This document shows, one piece after another, positions 58,565-64,000 of a DNA stretch of 64,000 bases. This stretch comes from Streptomyces hydrogenans (GTDB taxonomy: Bacteria > Actinomycetota > Actinomycetes > Streptomycetales > Streptomycetaceae): contig NZ_BNBS01000041.1 of assembly GCF_014656075.1 (NCBI RefSeq), positions 1 to 64,000 on the forward strand, in the 5' to 3' direction. The position numbers and the translations under genes were made by a program. The notes below the pieces were generated by a model that was not told where the DNA came from, searched no databases, and was given only the letters and a program-made list of their open reading frames with translations. How positions within the stretch are numbered: position 1 is the stretch's first letter; every line of letters starts with the position of its first letter.

Positions 58565-59452
58565 TCAGCGTGCCAGCAGCGCCCGGGCGATGACCACCTG
58601 GCGGGCGTCGAGCGCGGGCTCGCCGTCCTCGACGTCCCACAGCCCGTTCTGGAGCACCCGCCCCAGCGTCCACGCCAGGGCCCGCTCCCGGTCGAGCCCC
58701 AGCCGCTCGGTGAGGAGGTCGAAGCGCCACCGGAACCCGGCCGGGTCCGGGTTCCCCAGATCGGTCAGGGCGGGCAGCAGCTCGAAGCCCGGATCGCCCG
58801 CGAGCGGCTTCGGGTCGATGGCCAGCCACGGCTCGCGCTCCGCGCCCAGCACGTTGTCGTAGTGCAGGTCCCAGTGGAGCAGCCGGTCGCCCGGCTCGCC
58901 CGCCACCTCCCGTACGGCGGCGGCGCAGTCCGCGAGCAGCGCAGCGTCCTCGGCCCCCAGCCGGGCGGCCGCGCCGGGCACCTCGGCGAGCATGGCGGCG
59001 GCGATCGCGTCGAGCCGCCGCAGCCCGGCCGGCGCCGGGTGCGCCGACAGCCGGGCGAGCAGCCCGGCGAGGATCCGGACGGCCTCCCGCTCGTCCCCGA
59101 GCCGGGACAGGTGCCGGGTGTGGTCGGCCCGTTCGAGGAGCATCGCACCCGTCTCCGGATCGTGCTCCAGGAGGTGCACGGCCCCCGAGCCCGCCCAGGC
59201 GCGCAGCGCGACCGGCTCGCCCTCGGACTCCTCGTCGAGGAGCTGGAGCTTCAGTGCCGCGGGCGTGCCGTCCGCCCGCTCCACCGGCAGCACCAGCGAC
59301 GCCACGCCGTGCATCGAGGGCCCGGCGAGTCTCAGCCCCCACCGGCCGAGGAAGTCCTCGGCCCGCCCGGGCAGGGCGGCGACGAACGCCCGCCCCGCCT
59401 CTCCGTTGTACTTCGCCTGGCTGGCCGCGAGTTCCTCGGGTACGTGGATCAC
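58565..59452 (-). CDS. Aminoglycoside/hydroxyurea phosphotransferase-like kinase
   Basis: 295 aa, APH(6)/StrB-like fold. Catalytic LLHWDLHYDNVLG and metal-binding WLAIDPKPLAGDPGFELLP are intact; both match the streptomycin 6-kinase branch. Could phosphorylate an aminoglycoside or an unrelated metabolite; resistance cannot be assumed. Ends 5 nt before the GNAT gene start, so they are likely co-transcribed. Confidence 0.83.
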   Translation of the reverse strand: MIHVPEELAASQAKYNGEAGRAFVAALPGRAEDFLGRWGLRLAGPSMHGVASLVLPVERADGTPAALKLQLLDEESEGEPVALRAWAGSGAVHLLEHDPETGAMLLERADHTRHLSRLGDEREAVRILAGLLARLSAHPAPAGLRRLDAIAAAMLAEVPGAAARLGAEDAALLADCAAAVREVAGEPGDRLLHWDLHYDNVLGAEREPWLAIDPKPLAGDPGFELLPALTDLGNPDPAGFRWRFDLLTERLGLDRERALAWTLGRVLQNGLWDVEDGEPALDARQVVIARALLAR

Positions 59453-59462
59453 CCGGCCGAGC

Positions 59463-60191
59463 CTACGATCCCAGCGCGCCGTCCAGCAGCCTCCCGAACG
59501 CGTCCGCGTCGTACAGTCCGGCGCCGCCGTCCAGCGCCTTCCCGTCCACCAGCACCGACGGGGTGCCGCCGACGCCCGAGTCCTCGAACGCCTTCTCCGC
59601 GTCCGCCACCCACGCCGCGTGCGTCCCGTCCCGCACCGCCCGGTCGAAGGCGTCGCCCCGCAGCCCGTCCACCCGGTCCGCGATCCGCAGCAGGTGGTCG
59701 GCGGTGAAGGCGTCCTTCGACTCGTCGGCCGGCTGCGAGGCGAACAGCGCCGCCTGGAAGGCCGCGAACTTCCCCGGGCCCTCCTCCGCGGCCGCCCTCA
59801 GCGCGTTCGCCGCCCGCGCCGACGCCGTGCCGCCGGTGCGCGCGTCGAGGAAGGAGGCGATGCCGTACTCGATCCTCAGCTCGCCCCTCGCGGCCCGCTC
59901 GGCCAGCACCGTGCCGCCGCTCGCCTCGAACTTCGCGCAGTACGGGCAGCGCGGGTCCGCGTACACGGTCACGGTGTGCGGGGCGTCCGCCGCGCCGACG
60001 ACGATCTTCGTATCCCGCACCGCCGACGGCAGCACGCGGAGCGTCCCCGCGTGCGCCGGCGGCGCCTCCGCGACCTTCCCGGCCGGACCGGCGTCCGCGC
60101 CGCCGTCCGACGAACACCCCACGGCGGCAAGGCCGATGAGGCCCGCGGCGACCGCGGCGGCGAGGGCGCGCCGAGTCCTGCGCACAGACAT
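59463..60191 (-). CDS. DsbA-like thiol-disulfide oxidoreductase lipoprotein
   Basis: 242 aa. Signal peptide and lipobox LAAVGC (Cys26). Thioredoxin fold with Cys82-Pro-Tyr-Cys85 in ADPRCPYCAKFE, an inserted helical domain, and cis-Pro in SGVGGTPSVLVDGK. Acts on disulfides of secreted proteins at the outer face of the membrane. ATG at 60191 is chosen for its signal peptide; upstream frame lacks one. Confidence 0.88.
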   Translation of the reverse strand: MSVRRTRRALAAAVAAGLIGLAAVGCSSDGGADAGPAGKVAEAPPAHAGTLRVLPSAVRDTKIVVGAADAPHTVTVYADPRCPYCAKFEASGGTVLAERAARGELRIEYGIASFLDARTGGTASARAANALRAAAEEGPGKFAAFQAALFASQPADESKDAFTADHLLRIADRVDGLRGDAFDRAVRDGTHAAWVADAEKAFEDSGVGGTPSVLVDGKALDGGAGLYDADAFGRLLDGALGS

Positions 60192-60331
60192 GGGGGGATC
60201 CTTCCGAAGCGACGAAATCCGCACTCCCGAACCTAGGCGCGCGCCCGCCCGCCACCGCCCGCCGAAAGACCCGTATCCAGAGGACCAACGCCCCCGGTAC
60301 CCTCCCGCCACGCACCGGAAGAGGGACAGGC

Positions 60332-61732
60332 ATGAACAGCAGTACGGGCACGGTCAACGGCGGCATCTCGTTCTGGTTCGCGCAGGAGGGCCTGCCCGAA
60401 CCCCGCGAACCGCTCCCCGGCGACCGGACCGCCGACGTCTGCGTCGTCGGCGGCGGCTACACCGGCCTGTGGACCGCCTACTACCTGAAGAAGGCGGCGC
60501 CCTTCCTCGACATCGTCGTCCTGGAGGCCCGCTTCTGCGGCTACGGCGCCTCCGGCCGCAACGGCGGCTGGCTCTACAACGGCATCGCCGGCCGCGACCG
60601 CTACGCCAAACTCCACGGCCACGACGCCGCCGTCCGCCTCCAGCAGGCGATGAACGCCACCGTCACCGAGGTCCTCGACGTGCTCGACGCCGAGAAGATC
60701 GAGGCCGACCAGCACCGCGGCGGCGTCCTGGAGGTCGCGCTCTCCCCCGCCCAGCTGGCCCGCCTCAAGGAGTTCCACGCCGTCGAGCACGCCTTCGGCG
60801 AGACCGACCGCGAGATCCACGGCGCCCGCGAGACCGCCGAGCGGATCCGCGTCGCCGGCGCCGTCGGCTCCTCCTGGACCCCGCACGGCGCCCGCCTCCA
60901 CCCGGTGAAGCTGGTCCACGGCCTGCGCGCCGCCGTCGAGGCGCTCGGGGTGACGATCCACGAGTCGACCCCGGTCACCGAGATCAGGCCCAAGCACGCC
61001 GTCACCCCGTACGGCACGGTCCGCGCCCCGTACGTGCTGCGCTGCACCGAGGGCTTCACCGCCTCCCTGGCCGGCCAGCGCCGCACCTGGCTCCCCATGA
61101 ACTCCTCGATGATCGCCACCGAGCCGCTGACGGACGCCCAGTGGGAGTCGATCGGCTGGAACGGCCTGGAGACCCTCGGCGACATGGCCCACGCCTACAT
61201 GTACGCGCAGCGCACCGCCGACGGCCGGATCGCCCTCGGCGGCCGGGGCGTCCCCTACCGCTACGGCTCGAAGACCGACAACGACGGCCGCACCCAGCCG
61301 CAGACGATCGAGGCGCTCCGCGAGATCCTCGTCCGCTTCTTCCCGCAGCTCGCCGGCGTCGGCATCGACCACGCCTGGTCGGGCGTCCTCGGCGTCCCCC
61401 GCGACTGGTGCGCCACCGCGACCCTCGACCGCTCCACCGGCATCGGCTGGGCCGGCGGCTACGTCGGCTCCGGCGTCGCCACCACCAACCTCGCCGCCCG
61501 CACCCTGCGCGACCTCATCCAGCAGGACTCCGGGCAGGCGGGCCCCACGGACCTCACCACCCTCCCCTGGGTGAACCACAAGGTCCGCAAGTGGGAACCG
61601 GAGCCCTTCCGCTGGCTCGGCGTCCAGACCATGTACGCCGCCTTCCGGGGCGCCGACCACCGCGAGGCCGTCGGCCACACGGCGACGACGGACCGCGTCG
61701 CGGTCTGGGCGAACCGGATCGCGGGCCGCTGA
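60332..61732 (+). CDS. DAO-family FAD oxidase (gamma-glutamylputrescine oxidoreductase-like)
   Basis: 466 aa. FAD motif VCVVGGGYTGLWTAYYL (about 36-52), RFCGYGASGRNGGWLYNG, and C-terminal GWAGGYVGSGVATTNLAARTL are the pattern of glycine/sarcosine-oxidase-like amine oxidoreductases acting in polyamine breakdown. The N-terminal SFWFAQEGLP is typical of the PuuB-like group. Possible substrates are glutamylputrescine or similar secondary amines. Monocistronic. Confidence 0.83.
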   Translation: MNSSTGTVNGGISFWFAQEGLPEPREPLPGDRTADVCVVGGGYTGLWTAYYLKKAAPFLDIVVLEARFCGYGASGRNGGWLYNGIAGRDRYAKLHGHDAAVRLQQAMNATVTEVLDVLDAEKIEADQHRGGVLEVALSPAQLARLKEFHAVEHAFGETDREIHGARETAERIRVAGAVGSSWTPHGARLHPVKLVHGLRAAVEALGVTIHESTPVTEIRPKHAVTPYGTVRAPYVLRCTEGFTASLAGQRRTWLPMNSSMIATEPLTDAQWESIGWNGLETLGDMAHAYMYAQRTADGRIALGGRGVPYRYGSKTDNDGRTQPQTIEALREILVRFFPQLAGVGIDHAWSGVLGVPRDWCATATLDRSTGIGWAGGYVGSGVATTNLAARTLRDLIQQDSGQAGPTDLTTLPWVNHKVRKWEPEPFRWLGVQTMYAAFRGADHREAVGHTATTDRVAVWANRIAGR

Positions 61733-61753
61733 CGACCGCCCCCGGGCACGGGA

Positions 61754-61785
61754 AAGGCCCCGCACCCTCCGGGGCGCGGGGCCTT
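61754..61785. terminator. Bidirectional terminator
   Basis: AAGGCCCCGC / GCGGGGCCTT, perfect 10-bp stem with inner GG-CC pairing, between converging genes. Confidence 0.85.
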
Positions 61786-61798
61786 CTCGCGTGACGGC

Positions 61799-63562
61799 TC
61801 AGAACAGCAGGTTCACCGAGGACGGCAGGTCCGCCACCCCGATCGCGCTCCGGGCCGAGTAGGGCCCGGCCAGCTTGCCGGTGCCCCGGTACAGGTAGAC
61901 CTTGCCGGTCGTGTCCCGGCCGACCAGGTCCGCCCGGCCGTCGTCGTTCAGGTCGCCCGGCGCCACCACCATCGGGTAGACCTGCCAGCCGCCGCCGACC
62001 TTGACGCGGGCCCCGAAGGGTCCGGCCGCCTTGCCGGATCCCTTGTAGGACCACAGGACGCCGGTCTTGTCACGGGCGATCAGATCGGCCTTGCCGTCGC
62101 CGTCGAGGTCGCCGGAGCCGGTGATCTGGTTGTACGCCTGCCAGCCCGCGCCGACCTTGACGCGCCCGGCGAACCCGCCGGCGCCGTTGCCCTGGTAGAG
62201 CCAGAGCACGCCGGTCTTGTCCCGGGCGATCAGGTCGGCCTTCCCGTCGCCGGAGACGTCGCCGACCCCGGTGAGCGCGTCGTAGATCTGCCAGCCGCCG
62301 CCGACCTTGACGCGGGCCGCGAAGGGCTCGTACCAGGCGCCGGTGGTCTTGTAGTGCCAGAGGACGCCGGACGCGTCCCGGGCGACGAGCCCGCCGCCGC
62401 CGGCCTGAGCGGTGAGCGGCGCGAGCTTGGTGATCGTGTTGTAGGTCTGCCAGCCGGTGCCCACGTTCTCGGCGTAGTCCCGGAACGGCGACGACGCCTT
62501 GCCGGTGCCGTAGTGCCAGCGCAGGACGCCCGACTTGTCGCGGGAGACCATCGCGAAGCGCGCCGGCACCGCGCGGGAGCTCTGCACCGCGAACTCGCTC
62601 GACGCCTCCGGGTTGCCGAGGCCCCAGTCGTAGACGTTGTAGGCCGCGTAGGTGTTGATCCGCCAGGCGGCGGTCGAGGACGCGGCCTTCATCGTGTAGG
62701 AGACGGTGACGTCGACCGGGCCACCGCTGCCGGGGTCGATGTCGCAGCTCAGTCCGGCGCCTTCGGAGACGGAGCTGGTGTAGTGCTCGCACTGGGCGAC
62801 GGAGGAGCCGGCGCTGGTGGCGGTGACGTACACCGGCACCTCGTCCATCTCCCAGTCCCGCATCCCGGTGCCGGGCTCGAACCCGATCTCCAGCTTGCCC
62901 CGGTCGACGGCGTGCACCGTGACCTTGTGGGTCGCCGTGCCGCCCGCGGGCACCTGCGGCGTGGAGAACTTCACGGTGTTCTGGGAGACGTGCTCCAGGG
63001 ACTTCACCGTGACCGTGCGGGCGGCCCGCCAGCCGGTCTCCGTCAGCGAGCCCGCCGTCTGGGCCTCCTTCACGGCCTTCGCCACGTCACCGCCGCGCGG
63101 GACGTAGACCACGCCGTAGTGGAGCGTGGTGCCGTGGGCGGTGGACTCGGCGGCGGCGATGTCCAGCGCCGTCCACCCGTTCTCGTCCGTGATCGGGCAG
63201 AGGTAGATCCCGGTCGCCGAGCCGGGCGAGCAGGTGCTGTTCTCGCTGTCGAGGCTCAGCCCCGCCGGCAGGCCGCCCTTCGCCCAGGAGGCGTCGGTCA
63301 GCGGCGCCTTGCTCAGGGCGTAGACGAGCGTCCCGTCGAACGAGTCGGAGCCCTCCTCGTCACCGCCGTACGTGAGGCCGGTCGGCCCCAGCTCGGCCCA
63401 GCCCACCCCGGGCTGGAGCACCCGGTTCACGACCGTGAAGTCGATCAGTTCCTGCGTGGCCGCGGAGGCCGCCGAGGCCCCGCCCACCACTCCCGCCGCC
63501 AGCATGACGACGGCCCCACCGAACGCAACGATTCTTCGCAAGCGTTTCAGCCCCCTGTGCAT
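61799..63562 (-). CDS. Secreted FG-GAP/VCBS repeat protein
   Basis: 587 aa. Sec signal peptide (1 to about 35, IVAFGGAVVMLAAGVVGGASA). A beta-rich N-terminal domain (about 40-360) with TSSVSEGAGLSCDIDPGSG is followed by four or five ~50-residue FG-GAP blades with calcium loops GDVSGDGKADLIARDK, GDLDGDGKADLIARDK and GDLNDDGRADLVGRD separated by RVKVGGGWQ units. Probably an extracellular binding protein. The blades closely match those ending the larger protein at 26.8 kb, including the RVKVGGGW spacer. Confidence 0.86.
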   Translation of the reverse strand: MHRGLKRLRRIVAFGGAVVMLAAGVVGGASAASAATQELIDFTVVNRVLQPGVGWAELGPTGLTYGGDEEGSDSFDGTLVYALSKAPLTDASWAKGGLPAGLSLDSENSTCSPGSATGIYLCPITDENGWTALDIAAAESTAHGTTLHYGVVYVPRGGDVAKAVKEAQTAGSLTETGWRAARTVTVKSLEHVSQNTVKFSTPQVPAGGTATHKVTVHAVDRGKLEIGFEPGTGMRDWEMDEVPVYVTATSAGSSVAQCEHYTSSVSEGAGLSCDIDPGSGGPVDVTVSYTMKAASSTAAWRINTYAAYNVYDWGLGNPEASSEFAVQSSRAVPARFAMVSRDKSGVLRWHYGTGKASSPFRDYAENVGTGWQTYNTITKLAPLTAQAGGGGLVARDASGVLWHYKTTGAWYEPFAARVKVGGGWQIYDALTGVGDVSGDGKADLIARDKTGVLWLYQGNGAGGFAGRVKVGAGWQAYNQITGSGDLDGDGKADLIARDKTGVLWSYKGSGKAAGPFGARVKVGGGWQVYPMVVAPGDLNDDGRADLVGRDTTGKVYLYRGTGKLAGPYSARSAIGVADLPSSVNLLF

Positions 63563-63600
63563 CGCGGCACCCCCTGGTGCGCGCGCCGAACGGTACCGCG

Positions 63601-63635
63601 AAGGCCCCGGCCCCCTCGCGGGGGGTCGGGGCCTT
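63601..63635 (-). terminator. Terminator of the tRNA-Thr gene
   Basis: AAGGCCCCGGCCCCC pairs with GGGGGTCGGGGCCTT across a CGCG-containing loop, 11 nt after the tRNA 3' end. Confidence 0.75.
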
Positions 63636-63645
63636 CGTGGTACGG

Positions 63646-63719
63646 AGCCGCCTGTCGGAATCGAACCGACGACCTCAAGATTACAAGTCAAGCGCTCTAG
63701 CCAACTGAGCTAAGGCGGC
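63646..63719 (-). tRNA. tRNA-Thr (anticodon TGT)
   Basis: 74 nt cloverleaf: acceptor GCCGCCT/AGGCGGC, D-arm AGCTCAGTTGGCTAGAGC, anticodon loop CTTGTAA with TGT, T-arm GTCGGTTCGATTCCGAC and T discriminator. CCA is not encoded. Confidence 0.95.
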
Positions 63720-63985
63720 GGGCGCGCACGCGACCACGCGCGCGTGGCCCACTCTACACAGCGGCCCCCGGCCGCCACGAGGAACTTCGGATCCGCTCCG
63801 GCCCGTTCGCCGGCCCCCCGCCGGGCCGTCTGAACGGGCGTCGGAAATCTCTTCGTCTGCGACTACTGACAGACCGGACGGCGTCGGGGTAGCGTCGAGC
63901 GGAGTTCACCCTGGTGGACTAGACCTCAATCCTTCCTTTACTCGGATCGTCCGGCACGTTCCTGCCGGTGAAGGGACACATCACC
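63720..63985. other. Intergenic region right of tRNA-Thr
   Basis: 266 nt with no gene supported. It holds a DasR box (63913-63928) and the promoter region of the gene that begins at 63986. Confidence 0.6.
63913..63928. promoter_or_regulatory. DasR box (dre) near right edge
   Basis: GGTGGACTAGACCTCA, about 12 of 16 positions of the dre consensus; shares GTGGACTAGACCT with the nagKA site. Confidence 0.7.
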
Positions 63986-64000
63986 ATGGCTTCCGTCACT
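63986..64000 (+). CDS. Start of an unidentified gene (partial, right edge)
   Basis: Only five codons (MASVT) are present. ATG has AAGGGA 9 nt upstream and a DasR box 58-73 bp upstream, so an amino-sugar-related function is a reasonable guess only. Confidence 0.55.

Noticed and set aside
58565..59452. Streptomycin-resistance gene
   Set aside because: Kinase motifs are StrB-like, but there is no streptomycin cluster nearby, and family members act on other metabolites; resistance is not claimed.
63646..63719. Integration (att) site at tRNA-Thr
   Set aside because: No integrase gene or duplicated tRNA 3' end was seen in the window.

Overview
This window is chromosomal DNA from a Streptomyces or a very close relative. 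The evidence is the extreme GC content with G/C in third codon positions, many GTG starts with GTGA/ATGA start-stop overlaps, and a gene set and regulatory sites typical of the genus: DasR dre boxes, a BldD box at a GAF-PAS-GGDEF gene, a SoxR box at a quinone reductase, HbpS-SenS-SenR, OtsA/GpgS, and TerD. There is no rRNA, phage, insertion sequence or CRISPR. The only tRNA seen is tRNA-Thr(TGT) near the right end.

Layout. (1) 1-12.2 kb, leftward: an accessory biosynthetic locus. A consensus promoter at about 9.5 kb drives a tightly packed operon: MaoC-like hydratase, two SAM methyltransferases, an AurF-like di-iron N-oxygenase, a tRNA-synthetase-like amino acid:carrier-protein ligase, a phosphopantetheinyl transferase, a stand-alone carrier protein, then metK, adenosine kinase and metH (running off the left edge). 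A Cys/Met-metabolism PLP enzyme and a DHA2 exporter with CsoR-like operators lie upstream. The logic is one amino acid tethered to a carrier, N-oxidised and methylated, with its own SAM supply; the product is unknown. (2) 12.4-15.4 kb: HD-domain protein, chloramphenicol-type MFS pump, two small proteins. (3) 15.5-19.1 kb: murR-murQ-murP for N-acetylmuramic acid uptake and cleavage, with paired MurR-type operators. (4) 19.2-23.0 kb, leftward: a compact five-gene operon for a 66-residue cysteine-rich peptide with MauE-like, MauD/TlpA-like, ABC exporter and S26 peptidase partners. It looks like a dedicated disulfide/export/maturation system for a secreted peptide. (5) 23.3-30.4 kb: miscellaneous genes including a large secreted FG-GAP protein. 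(6) 30.5-35 kb: groEL with two CIRCE elements, cspA, a CysO-like sulfur carrier, and thrC behind a SAM-I riboswitch. (7) 35-39.5 kb: GpgS, a small secreted protein, otsA/otsB, DUF3263. (8) 39.5-44.3 kb: a sugar-binding lipoprotein divergent from nagKA across a dre site, plus a PfkB kinase. (9) 44.3-51 kb: CBM-like membrane protein, cdgB, flavin reductase, ArfB, TerD, GNAT, M1 peptidase. (10) 51.4-54.1 kb: hbpS-senS-senR haem/redox sensing. (11) 54.1-61.7 kb: FAD monooxygenase, pentapeptide protein, SoxR-controlled quinone reductase, GNAT, APH-like kinase, DsbA-like lipoprotein, DAO-family oxidase. (12) 61.8-64 kb: a second FG-GAP secreted protein, tRNA-Thr, and the start of a gene behind a dre site.

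Cross-cutting themes. Amino-sugar recycling recurs (MurNAc operon, nagKA, three dre-like sites). SAM and sulfur metabolism recur (SAM-cycle genes in the cluster, the thrC riboswitch, the CysO-like carrier). At least eight genes carry a -10 hexamer only 6-8 nt before the start codon, which suggests leaderless mRNAs. The two least ordinary regions are the carrier-protein/SAM-cycle cluster at the left and the Cys-rich peptide operon at 19-23 kb.
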